Origin: Diaporthe sp. PMI_573
Lineage: Eukaryota > Ascomycota > Sordariomycetes > Diaporthales > Diaporthaceae
Direction: 5' to 3'
Assembly (NCBI GenBank): GCA_021399435.1
Contig: JAJTUP010000013.1
Span: 1,355,194 to 1,419,193, forward strand
DNA: 64,000 bases
Shown here: piece by piece, positions 47,567 through 57,837 of the stretch
How positions within the stretch are numbered: position 1 is the stretch's first letter
Layout of the letters: each line of letters starts with the position of its first letter
Notes under the pieces: model-generated
The model's database searches: none
Told to the model about the DNA's origin: nothing
The model's input: only the letters and a program-made list of their open reading frames with translations
Program-made: the position numbers and the translations under genes

Positions 47567-49245
47567 ATGCAGCCAGTTGTGGCCATTGCCCTCGGGGGCT
47601 TCACAGCCACCTACCTGTTTCTCCGCCTCATCCTCTATCTGACCCAGGATGCGCGAGAGCCGCCCACCATCTTGACCAGTGTGCCGTTCTTCGGTCCACT
47701 AGTTGGCATGTTCAGGGAGAAATCAAATTTTCACCTTCGCCTAAGGTTTGTCTTTTTTCAACTGAGCTGGTGCTAAAGATACTGCTGATTGCTAATCCGA
47801 ACTTCCGCAGAGACACATACAGGCTACCAATCTACACTCTCCGTCTGCCATTTTCGCGGATGTACGTTGTAAATTCTACAGAGCTTATACCAGCCCTGCA
47901 GAAACAATGGCGAACTATCAGCTTTGCGGCGCTTGCTGCTGATGCTGGGTTTCTTGTTGGTTTAAGCAAGGAAGGGAACGAGATACTGCACCGGGACTTG
48001 ACGAGTGAGCACGGCTTCAGTCCCAGCTGGCCCAAGTATATCATGTCTGCGATGGGCCCTGGCAAGGATCTCGACTCAATCAATCGGAGTTCAATTGAGA
48101 CATTTGCTCAGGATATGGATAAGTTGAGGGCAAATGGGGCTCCTATCAAAACTCGCCTCTGGGAATGGGCGCGAGAGATTATGGTCAAGTCTACAACGGA
48201 GGCTATTTGGGGACCAGAAAATCCTTATCGCGACGCTGCGGTTGCCCAGGCATGGAAGTAAGTGCGATAGCTCTAGTGGTTACTGTGACGCTATACTGAC
48301 AGCCATGACAGGACGTTCGAAGCAGGCTTTTTGACCCTGTCTGTCTTTCCCATGGCTTCGCTGATCTTCCCCAAGCTCTATAAGGCGCGCGAGCTAGCAG
48401 CTGCGGCTATGATTGACTACGTTCGGAAGGGCGGGTACAAAACAGCTTCTGGGCTTGTGCGAAAGCGCTATGAGCACCACGTAAAAAAGTTTGGCCTCAG
48501 CCTGGATGACTTCGCGCGTGGGGAGCTGGGAAACACATTCGCTGTACTTGGGAACTCTACGCCATGTGCACTATGGGTGCTTTTCCACATCTTCTCTGAC
48601 GACAAAGTCTTGGCTGATGTCCGGAACGAGGTTTCAGCTATGATCGAGGTCAGGGACGGCGTTAATTGCCTTGACCTGGCTACCATCCGGACGTCCTGCC
48701 CTATCCTTTTGAGTACCTTTCAGGAAACTCTACGCTTCCGTGCAGTCAACTCAGGTCCACGTGTGGTCCTTGAAGAAGTCCTCCTCAACGACCGCATCCT
48801 TCTCAAAAAGGGGAGCATGCTAATGATTCCGGCCCCTGTGCAGCACACAGATACCTCGGCGTGGGGAAACAATGTGGACACATTCGACCACATGCGCTTT
48901 GTTCACAAACCAGGGCAGAAGAAGCCCAATCGTGTTGCCTTCCGCGCTTTCGGTGGTGGCCATGTCCTCTGTCCTGGACGTCACTTCGCAAGTACCGAAA
49001 TCATGGCTCTCGCCGCAATGTTAGCACTTCAGTTCGACGTTGTGCCCACGAGCAATGGAGGCGAATGGATTGAGCCCACGTGGAAGAACTCGCCAATCCA
49101 GGCGGGTTTCCCCATTCCGGACAAGGATATTGACGTTGAACTCCGTCCCAGAGACCCAAGCCAAAAGTGGGAGGTTATCTTCACGGGCTCAGACGACGCT
49201 ATGGGCATTGTTTCGGAGGACATCGACCCTTCGTCAGAACAGTAA
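47567..49245 (+). CDS. Cytochrome P450 (P450-3), three exons, 519 aa
   Basis: P450 with an N-terminal membrane anchor (MQPVVAIALGGFTATYLFL). Exons 47567-47745, 47811-48257 and 48312-49245; introns GTTTGT...CGCAG and GTAAGT...GACAG, both in phase. Start ATG 47567. Motifs: proline hinge EPPTILTSVPFFGPL, I-helix FAVLGNSTPCALWVL, ETLR at about 347-350, PERF region FDHMRFV, and haem loop FGGGHVLCPGRHF with Cys about 429. The I-helix has Asn-Ser-Thr-Pro in place of the AGxDTT threonine, as in the CYP7/CYP8 group, so oxygen activation may differ from the classical route. It is followed by the paralogue P450-4 with matching intron positions. Confidence 0.9.
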
Positions 49246-50259
49246 TTTAGATACATATGGACATTCATAGCTCTTGGGCGGAACATCTCATTTAATGTGA
49301 CCACCATCAGTCATTTACCTCGTGATGTCGTGATGGAGAAATGGGAAGATGGGAAATAGAACTCATAGCTATCATTGAGATTTTCACAAGATACAGAAGC
49401 TGCTTATTTTGAGCCTTACTGCCGCTGTGCACTTCTACATACTTGCTCACGAGATCACCAAGCCGACACGAGATGTCCATGGATCTGAGTACAGCACCTA
49501 GGTAGTATCAATGACCTGAAGTGCACATGTGATTTTTGAGATGGTCGGCTGGCGTGGATACCATGCCCAGGTCCAGACTAGCAACCTTGACCCAGCAACG
49601 GTGCAATGGTTTCCGCGAAGGAAAAATTCGGACTGCTTACGGTACGTGCAGTTTATTGGTTTCCTTTTCGTGCTGCGATCGAACCAACGGTCAATTCACA
49701 AGATGAGGTCGAGCTGCGCCGCAGCAATACTTTTCTTGGTGCGCGGAGAAGCGGGCCTCTCTCCACGGAACTTCCCTAGTAAGTACCTACCTGCCCATGA
49801 AAGAGCCCCGGAAGAATAGCGGCGTGTCGATTGGACCGCTCAGCCTGTGCCGCACAACTGTGGAGTGTCCTGCAACAGCCAGGCTGAGAGATAAATTTGG
49901 ACGTTACATTGCGTCTTGCGTCCACGTTAGCGTGCACACAGTGTATGAAGACGAGAACCGCGCCTAGGACACAGGCTATCGAGTCAGGCGCGTGTACTCG
50001 ATGCGGAAGTTCGCGCCACGCAGTCGGTTGCCAGGCCGCAGTCGTGCGGCACAGACGAGTACGCCTTGCACTTCGGTGAGAACACTGGAGCCAGGAATAT
50101 GGTGTCTTCTCGCCCGGAACTTGTCCGATACAGTATTGTCTCCGAATCTCACGCTTGATTCTTGAATCCCCGATGATCACTTTGGAAACTACCCTTTCAC
50201 CCGAATTCTCTGGATATTCTGTGTACCTAGGTATCAACAACGGCCATATTGTTTTCAAA
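49246..50259. other. Intergenic between P450-3 and P450-4
   Basis: GC-normal, presumed 3' end of P450-3 and promoter of P450-4. Several short frames occur on both strands, none supported. Confidence 0.4.
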
Positions 50260-51958
50260 ATGCCTTCCCTGCTTTTGCCACTTACCAGCATCTTTTTGGT
50301 AGTACTGCTGTATTTCCTCCACCGGTTCTTGAGTTTCCCCTATGACAACCGGGAGCCACCACTCATTAGGCCGGCGATCCCATGGATCGGCCACCTCATT
50401 GGCCTTTTGGGCAACGGCACAGGATATTACTCGAGAGTTGCGTTCGTCTATTGCCTACCCCTCTGTGAAATTGGGTCTCTTGACTGACTGTCCTGGTACA
50501 TGATAGAAATGGATGCAGACACCCAATATTCACGCTGGGTCTTCCCAGAGGCAAGATGTACGTTGTGACCTCGCCCGACTTGGTCACTGCATGCGATAGG
50601 CGCGCCAGAATTGTGTCCTTTGCACCCTACGTTGTCGAATTCGGCAGGCGAATCCTCTTAGCAAGCCAACGAGGCGTAGATCTTCTGTCCGAAGATCTGC
50701 TTGAGGAGCGAGGAGCCGCGAGCCTCCGTCCTGAAACGATGAAGGCCATGCACCAGTCCCTCATGCCGGGAACTAACTTAGACGAGCTGACGCAATCTGT
50801 TCTGGAGAACTTGGTCAAGTTCCTCGACTCCGCTGTTGATATCAGTGGCGAAGGCGGTGTCTCCTTGTTTCCGTGGATACGCCGGTGCGTCACCACGTCC
50901 AGCACGGATGCAGTCTATGGACCAAAGAATCCAATGAGGGACCCCAAGGTCATGGAAAGCTTCTGGTATGTTGCTATCCTTGTAATATCACCGATTGAAT
51001 CCGAAACCAACTCACGTAAATGCACAGGGCGGTCGACAAGGACTTTGCTTTACTAGGCCTAATGGTATTTACCGATCATGTGGCACCTCAAGGAAGCAAG
51101 GGAAGAAGGGTGTTTTTTGATTCCTTTCGCAAGTACTATGATGAAGGGGGACTCGCTACTGCATCTCATCTCATCAAGTCTCGGCACCAGGTGAACAGCA
51201 AATATGGAGTATCAAACAGAGACATTGCACAGTTTGATCTGGGGGTATGTACAGCACTACTTGTCAACACCATACCCGCAATTTTCTGGACGCTCTGGCA
51301 CGTCGTCTCCAATCCATCCCTATTGGCCGAGCTGCGGCAGGGGATTGAAGATGCAGTCTCACAACAGGCGAATGGGCATGCAGAAGCTTCGAAAATGACT
51401 GTGAACCTTCCCCGGGTCATGGAAGCTTTTCCTCTGCTCGAGTCTCTCGTGAAGGAAGTCCTTCGCGTGCAGAGCAGCAACGCATCCGCCCGAGCGCTCC
51501 TCAAAGACACACTCATCCAAGATGGTGGTGGTACCACATACCTGCTCAAGGAAGGCTCGTCTCTAGTCATGCCCGCTGCACCTGTGCACTACAGCGAGGC
51601 TGTCTGGGGCCCGACGGCGCATACCTTTGACCCGGCCCGCTTTGTGAAGCTCAAGCAAGAAGGCCGGAGAGTCGCATCCTCTGCGTGGCGCACGTTTGGT
51701 GGTGGAAATGCGTTGTGCCCCGGGAGACATTTTGCACTACACGAGATCATGAGTATTTTAATAGTCATGGTGTTGAAATATGATTTCGAGCCTTTGGATG
51801 GGGCGTGGAAGAAGCCTGGGACGAAGCACCACATATCGACAAGTATTCTGACACCGATCGAAGACGTCAGAGTGAGGATCCTGCCGCGAAAGGATGCGCG
51901 AAACATCGAATGGAATTTTGTCTGGGAGTCGGCCAGCTCGGGGAAAGATCAGGAATAG
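50260..51958 (+). CDS. Cytochrome P450 (P450-4), paralogue of P450-3, with a doubtful first splice junction
   Basis: Start ATG 50260 (MPSLLLPLTSIFLVVLLYFL membrane anchor). Exon 1 50260-about 50436, exon 2 50507-50965, exon 3 51028-51958. The second intron (GTATGT...CACAG) is in phase and restores ESFWAVDKDFALLG. Motifs: NREPPLIRPAIPWIGHL, I-helix LVNTIPAIFWTLW, EVLR at about 355-358, FDPARFV, and haem loop FGGGNALCPGRHF with Cys about 442, for about 521 aa. The first intron is a problem: exon 2 needs exon 1 to end two bases into a codon, as in P450-3, but the only nearby GT follows a complete AGA codon, leaving one base too many. It may be a mutated donor (possible pseudogene), a non-canonical splice, or a sequence error. 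Confidence 0.78.
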
Positions 51959-52169
51959 AATGAAGATAGCTGCCTTGGCATGGGTGGGCTGGCAAAGGAT
52001 GCAGAAATGCTTGTAAAGACATGTACCTAAAGAACTTCCTTCGCCCTAAAGAGTATGGGGATTAGCCACCGATGAAGACTCCGTCAAATTTGATTGCAGG
52101 TACTGAATAGGAACACGCTCGTTTCCGGAGGATTCTGGTATCTGCGTTCTCAAAGCGATACACAGCAGC

Positions 52170-52598
52170 ATGGGAGCCTTTTGTTGGCATTTGTGTCGAC
52201 AAGTTGATTGCGAAGCTGAACGAGCACATAAAAAACTCGTCAATTCGTGGATAGATTTATGCAGACACCGTAGATTGGATTATTTAATTGTCGGGGACTT
52301 CATTGAAGGTTCTTTCTGGCTGTCTGAATGTTCCAACAACTCATCCCTGGATCCAGACCATCAGCCACATGAGGGCCGCCACGATAGTGAATCCGTGAGA
52401 GTCTATCCATTGCTCTACTCAATGCTCATGGCGATCACGTCCTCTCTTGCATTGACCGACATGATAGAGATGTGGCTTATCAGTAAACAGAAGGCTAGTC
52501 GGGTCCTGGAGTCTGAAATGGACCCTACATCCGAGTACATGAGCCGCGAAGAAGAGGAGGTCAACGCAATAATGTTGGTCGCGGCAAGCAACGAATAA
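52170..52598 (+). CDS. Small hypothetical protein, 142 aa
   Basis: ATG 52170 to stop at 52598. Not recognised. It has a Cys/His-containing N-terminal region (CWHLCRQVDCEAERAH), one hydrophobic stretch LLYSMLMAITSSLALTDM that could be a membrane segment, and an acidic C-terminus with EEEEV. It lies just upstream of a rhodopsin-protein tail and may be spurious or part of a decayed gene. Confidence 0.25.
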   Translation: MGAFCWHLCRQVDCEAERAHKKLVNSWIDLCRHRRLDYLIVGDFIEGSFWLSECSNNSSLDPDHQPHEGRHDSESVRVYPLLYSMLMAITSSLALTDMIEMWLISKQKASRVLESEMDPTSEYMSREEEEVNAIMLVAASNE

Positions 52599-52607
52599 GT
52601 CACAACT

Positions 52608-52811
52608 GTGTTGACCGAACTGCTCAATTACCCTCTGGGCAATCCAGACGACCTTGGTGCTATCACAGGTGAGGTCCGTACAGCTTTAAGTTCTGAAGAC
52701 AATATCACAGGGTCAAGCTGGAAGCCGCTTCTGGCTCTTAGTGCTGCCTCGGTGTACAGCGTACTGAAGACCCCGGACACAGTACATGCCTACGGCGGCG
52801 TGGCTCATTAA
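52608..52811 (+). pseudogene. C-terminal tail of a second rhodopsin-fold membrane protein
   Basis: The plus-strand frame ends SVYSVLKTPDTVHAYGGVAH, matching the last residues of the gene at 44732-46302 (SVHSVLKTPGTAHIYGVAR), and the DNA aligns over roughly 65 bases. No membrane helices of the family can be found upstream and there is no ATG, so only the cytoplasmic tail of a paralogue remains, in opposite orientation to the intact gene. Confidence 0.55.
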
Positions 52812-53097
52812 TTGGGGCTGTTTGATCGTGTCAGCAAATGAAGAGCAATTTTTAATGCTGACACTGGCAGGATGTGCCCGTGGTCTGTACGAGTTAATCC
52901 AAAATAAATCAAATTTGCTATTCGCCATGTTTATACTCAGTGAGTATTTGAATACCCTAACAACAGGTGCATATGAACGCAACTTTAATGCATTTTCAGA
53001 GGGCTGCATCTCCTGACACTCCACGCTACAAATTGTGTGCTAGGCACATCTTCGGGAATCGAACGCGGTGCCATCCATGCGCCTTGCCTTGCTTCCA

Positions 53098-53523
53098 CTA
53101 TTTTGGGCCCTGAGTAAAACCGATGAGTCCCAACACAGCAAAGACCAATGAGCTAAGAAGACGGAAGACGCCCGTCGATGGAAGCCCCTCATTCCACAGG
53201 ATGTAGCAATCCACGAGCCCCAGGTAAGCGCCGATGGCGATCAAAAAGGTGTCGAGGACGTCGTAGCGGCGTTGGGCGTAGAAGGTGAACATGAGAATGC
53301 CAAGACAGGCAGTGCGGGCATTGCCAACGTGCCAAACGGTCCACGTCTCGGGTACATCAGCTACTCGCTCCGGCAAGCCGTAGTGCAGTAGGACGCTTCG
53401 GGTGCTGCCGCTGATGAGGGGCCAGATGGTGCCCCAGCACTGGGCGGCGGCTGTGAAAAGCGCGGTAAGCGGGATATGATGGAAAATGATTAAGAAGACG
53501 TTGCGGGGTGTCGTGTGATGCAA
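53098..53523 (-). CDS. Small DUF4267-like membrane protein, start codon missing
   Basis: Minus-strand frame of about 140 residues ending QGPK. It has about four hydrophobic helices: VFLIIFHHIPLTALFTAAA, a segment around ARTACLGILMFTFYA, FLIAIGAYLGLVDCYILW, and LLSSLVFAVLGLIGF. The HYGLPERVADVPETWTVWHV to GNARTACLGI to QRRYDVLDTFLIAIG order resembles fungal DUF4267 proteins; their function is unknown. No ATG precedes the first helix in frame before an upstream TAG, so the start must be on an earlier exon or has been lost. Confidence 0.55.
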   Translation of the reverse strand: MHHTTPRNVFLIIFHHIPLTALFTAAAQCWGTIWPLISGSTRSVLLHYGLPERVADVPETWTVWHVGNARTACLGILMFTFYAQRRYDVLDTFLIAIGAYLGLVDCYILWNEGLPSTGVFRLLSSLVFAVLGLIGFTQGPK

Positions 53524-53869
53524 GAAAGTCGAAATAACGACACCGGAAAATTTGTTTGCCTAGGTGTTATGTTATGCTGCGCCGCATTACTGCATTCATC
53601 AATCCAAGAAAAGGTCCATGGCTCATCCCGATTGACAGATGTGGTGTATGAACATGAACCCACCATCAGACAAGGGAAAAGGCATCTTCGAAAAATAGCT
53701 CAGCTCCCAATGTGACATCGATTCGCGAGCTCGACTGAAAAAAAAACCACCGGCCGAATCTTCACTTTGACCGGGCCGTCTTTACCTGAGGAAGAGAGTA
53801 CTTCCTACCCTGCTAGATAGACATTACATTACCATCGTGATCATCGTCACCACACTCTAAGGCTGTAAC

Positions 53870-54205
53870 GGCTGTGGCGTGGTCCACGCTGCCGCTTTCG
53901 TGATTCGCCATGTTAGCCTTGTCGCACTAGCAGCCTTGTAGGTCTTGGGCTATACTAGTCGCAAGCAAGGGGCACCTTTCCTAATTGCCGAATAGTAATC
54001 AGGTAGTTATATATATTATAGCCCTACTAGATAAGAGGTAGCACCTTAGTAGCAAGCTAGGCGCTGTTATGCGTGTTAGGACTATCTTTGCCTTAAGGAC
54101 TAGGAGTATTCTTTTCGATAACCCGGCAGTTATAAGCTGCCTAAATTTCATATACCTACTTTGGTTTATGCCGCTATACTGAGAATGTACTCAAGGCTAG
54201 AATGA
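53870..54205. repeat. Diverged dispersed repeat, AT-shifted copy
   Basis: Aligns with 60918-61220, sharing blocks such as GCAGCCTTGTAGGTC, with many differences that are C/T or G/A and the AT-rich state here. The boundaries are approximate; no TIR or TSD was found. The two copies are in direct orientation about 7 kb apart. Confidence 0.6.
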
Positions 54206-55124
54206 TTGTAAGGGGTGGTAGGAAAGGATGGATAATATATGCAGTTGTTTGCCGCTGTTGAACTTATGTCCAAGGCAACCAAGATGTCTAGAAGCGTAGA
54301 AGCCAAGATACTGGTATGCGGTGTGTGTGTGGGTGGCCGCACTATGCTTTGACTGGTGCTGGGGAAAATCGTTGAGACTGGTTATGAATCTGATACTGGT
54401 CAAAGGATGGAATATTCTGACCTAATTTATTACACAAATACAGCTAATATTCCATTTTCCTTATGCAGCCTTATATTCCCGGGATATTTACAGAGTAAGG
54501 CAAAGGTTTATGAGAGATAATAGAATTAATATACAAGTCTACCAGAGCTATTAAGTAGCCACTCTAATACTGAAATATACAATTTGTAATCACATATAGC
54601 CTCGCAACATCTTGCCACAGAACATCATGCAGTTGCTCCTTAACGTGGATACCTCTATCGCACGCTTAGACGTGCACCCAATCGCGAGGCGCGTTTGTCC
54701 GAGCTCGCAATATTGAATGTGCTGTCCTCCATCAATGCTTTCTGTATTACACAACTACAGCGATTGTGAGCTCAGCCACGGCTCATTTCTTGGCTGCGCC
54801 AATGGGTGATTTGGCTTCTTACAGGGCCGCACTCCTTCGAGGCGCCCACATGTTGTGCGACGATGGGGGCGAGAATCTAATTCAGCTCGTGCTACTCAGG
54901 CAGGGTGCGGAGGACTTCCCTGGCTAAAAAACCGATTATCCATGTTGTCTCTCCAAATAATGAAGTCTTCGATACCGCCTACATTTTCAAGGTTTTTCAC
55001 GTGCTCTTACAAGTATATCACGTCCGACCTCCTTTTCGTTCTAGTGGCTGCTTTCCAAGCCCCAGCCCTCTCCTAACTATGCCCTTCTTTTTTGTCCTGC
55101 TTCTGTGCATATGACGCCTTGATA
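54206..55124. other. Intergenic upstream of the surface-protein gene
   Basis: Mixed composition with no supported gene. A short sequence encoding MPFFFVLLLC at 55079 is signal-peptide-like but lies in a different frame from the gene start at 55125. Confidence 0.35.
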
Positions 55125-56306
55125 ATGGCTCGGACCATCCCAGAAGAATGGACACAAAGTACTGGTTGTTTATCCTCGGGGGACCTATGGGGATGGGGGC
55201 TTGACAACGGCCAGTACGCCGACGTTCTCGGTGCGCCTACAGAGACAAGCAGTTGCTATCCTCCGGACTATCAGCCCAACAAGGCTATCCTTTATGCCAC
55301 AGATGCATGCCCGGGCGCGTTCACGCCGGCGTGCTCGACTCAAGCAAACGGGAACTGGCGGACTATCTGCTGTCCAACGTGAGCCTCTCGTTCATTTCAC
55401 CACACGAACCTCACAGCAGATTTTTATGTGTTGCAAGTGGCATGACGGCGTCGCGCGATGACTGGCTTAGCCTGATGTCTAAAATTGACTTTTACTCTTC
55501 GGTTCCTTAGTGCCTATCAATTTAAATGCGATGCCACAACTCAGCTCAGCAGCGCGACAATGTACTGCAATTCGCCCTACCCGAGTGATGCCGCGTCGGA
55601 ATGGATCACATCACGTTTCACGTCGCTTGGGGAGTCCCTGCAGAGTCTCTCGGGGTACACGGCGACAGTAAAGGTAGACAACCAGGGCACACCGTCGCCA
55701 GTAGTGGTGACCGCCAATGGACCGGTCTTTGCCTCTGACCTTCGCGGGCCCGGTGCCGTCCTGTGGGCTATGGCGGTCGTGATCACATCCACGGTGAGCT
55801 TTGCTCGTTTCCAGCCATGTCCCCTGCACAAGTTATTTCACGCGCAGCACTTCTCATGCTAACGCAAATCGATTCAGGACTCCAGCAGCCAATCCACAAC
55901 AACGGGAGCGGCAACCGAGACAGGTGGCATCAGCCCGGCCGCCACTTCGACAGAACCTTAGCAAAGTAACGGGATCTCCACGGGCGCAGCGGTCGGGATT
56001 GGCGTCGGCTCCGCGGCGGCGGCTCTCCTGGTTGTCCTCGGTGGTTGGCTACTGTACCGCCGCGGGGTTGCGAGGGGCAGGCGTGGTTCCGAGAGAACGC
56101 TGAAAGAGAAGCAGCAGAACACTGAGCAACAGCCCGCGGGCACTAGGGACGTCACAACCGCGGCGGCAGGGGGGCAGTGGTCAACTCAATATCGTGAGCA
56201 TGGGCACGACCATGGCGCTCATCGTTGGCCACAGGAGTTAGAATCGACGCCGCCTGCACCCAGAGAGTTAGAGCCAACAACTCCTAGGCCAAGAGAGCTG
56301 GAGTAG
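55125..56306 (+). CDS. Cell-surface type I membrane protein, Cys-rich ectodomain, with an in-frame TAG
   Basis: Exon 1 55125-55378, exon 2 55511-55793; the intron GTGAGC...CTTAG is in phase and restores TICCPTAYQFKCD. The ectodomain is Cys-rich (TGCLSSGDLWGWGLDNGQYA, CYPPDYQPNK, CPGAFTPACS), and the C-terminal part has a Gly/Ala membrane helix (VGIGVGSAAAALLVVLGGWL) and a His/Pro-rich tail ending PRPRELE. For exon 3, the near acceptor (exon from 55878) encodes a Ser/Thr stalk that hits TAG at 55959. The AG of that TAG is itself a possible acceptor giving exon 55962-56306 in the same phase, and a 293-aa protein. The expected signal peptide is not in frame with ATG 55125. The family resembles secreted and membrane-anchored fungal proteins of unknown function. 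Confidence 0.65.
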
Positions 56307-57342
56307 AGGGGAAGACGAGAGCTATTTGATACTAGAAGGTGGGTGTTGTCTGTGTGGATACGGCTGGTAAATCTGAGATGAGTTGTAGGTCATCCTCTAA
56401 TACTTTACCTTACACAAAGGAGCACCACTCCACTGCTGTAGCAATTACCTAGGTACTCTTAATATATTTAAAGGTAAGCTAAGCAACATAGACTTAGATA
56501 TGGATTGGGACTGAGATTCAGATTATTAGGATATGAGAGTGGCTATTTTGAAATGGTTTGAAGTAAGTTGTATTTAGGTCTGAAAAAGAAATGGTCATGA
56601 ACGTGATGGGAGACTTGAAGCGTGGTCTACCAGTTTGGGTGTTCCTTTGTCTATTCCATCTCGCAATTGGTTTTCCTCAACGGCTTACTGAAGGTCAGCT
56701 TGCTCTAGGAGACTTGCTGTTTATGATCGAGGTCTCAGTCGTCGCAATGATTCGCGAGTCCGTTTTGGACGTCACAATGTTACTCTCCCCAAAGAGACAT
56801 AACTTTCTAATAACATGTAGCCTGTTGAGACATGTCTGGCGCGGACATCGAAGCGCCACCATATACCACACTTTAGCCAGGATGCGTACTATCCAAGCAA
56901 CATCCATCAGCGAGGCCAGAACCATAAGGCTTCTGTCACGAGATCTCATGCTCAGCAAGCCATTTCAATACCAAATGCGGGCGAGAGCTTGCCTGGTGGA
57001 TCAGGCCGGTGCCAAGCTAGGAGTTCAGTGCGACGATCGGCCACAGCCACTCAGCTGCAATGCAGCTCTGCCACTCCACAACAAGCTAGACTGCGTGTCG
57101 CAAAGGCGCGTGCATATCATCGCCTTGGCAAGATTTTCAGCTATATGCCAAGCTGAAGTGTGACAAGAGTGGGTACCAATGTGTTTTCACACTGCCCGGT
57201 TCTCCTGACATCTGGGGCGGGGACACAGCTCTTTGTCCCATGGCGCATTTCAATCTGGCTCGAGTTGAGGATCTTGAGACTTGTCAAGCAATGAGCGCCA
57301 CTTAATCGGTGGACTCTGATACTCGAAAACAAGCAGTGGAAG
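56307..57342. other. Intergenic; one unsupported frame
   Basis: A plus-strand frame of 190 codons at 56591-57163 begins with ATG but has no recognisable domain, and a comparable minus-strand frame overlaps it. Composition is GC-normal. I do not annotate a gene. Confidence 0.35.
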
Positions 57343-57837
57343 ATGTCAGCCATCCATCCTTCCTCCGCCTTTCCTACCGAGGACGAGCTAGTCGTACGTC
57401 CTCTTGGGGACACCGTATTCGAGGTCACGGTGTTAAGAAAGAACCGCGCAGCCTTCTTCCACGAAGCCCTTCAGCGACTCCGTGATACCCGAGAGGAAGC
57501 AGAGATCACTCTCAAAAACCTCCAGACATGGTTGCCAGAAGTAGCGGGGTCTTTTCGGATCCGCGATCCGGAGAGCGTGCTTAGTACCCCGTTCCGACTA
57601 ATGTGCGAAAGCGATGTAGGCCATGTGCCCTTTGACGACGAGAAGATACTGCGCCAATACCTGGCTGTTAGCTATTGCTGGCGCCGCGATGATAGTGACT
57701 GGCCTGTATTACTGCCTCGTTCGCCTTGGCCTTTTAGCAAAGCCTTCGTTGATGCTGTGCTTGCTGAGCGCGGAGTTTATTTGGATGCCCTGGAGCCGGA
57801 CGCTAACTTTCGGAGAGAGGGGATCTGGATTAACTAG
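57343..57837 (+). pseudogene. N-terminal HET-like fragment ending in RIP-type stops
   Basis: ATG 57343. After a Leu/Arg-rich N-terminal region (about residues 40-65) comes LRQYLAVSYCWRRDDSDWP, the first HET-domain motif, and the frame ends GIWIN and TAG, where the family has WIDQ. GAC-to-AAC and CAG-to-TAG are RIP-type changes; the following codons read as a mutated ICI..Q motif. Upstream sequence is GC-normal and downstream sequence is AT-rich. The central HET motifs and the remainder of the protein are missing, so it cannot be functional. Confidence 0.65.

Noticed and set aside
49776..50291. Minus-strand frame of 171 codons overlapping the P450-4 start
   Set aside because: No recognisable domain, low-complexity Arg/Cys/His-rich content, and antisense overlap with a supported gene.
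37399..53523. Complete secondary-metabolite gene cluster
   Set aside because: No PKS, NRPS, terpene synthase, transporter or cluster transcription factor is visible in the window.
56591..57163. Plus-strand frame of 190 codons with ATG
   Set aside because: No domain, no intron support, and a comparable open frame on the other strand; it looks like chance.
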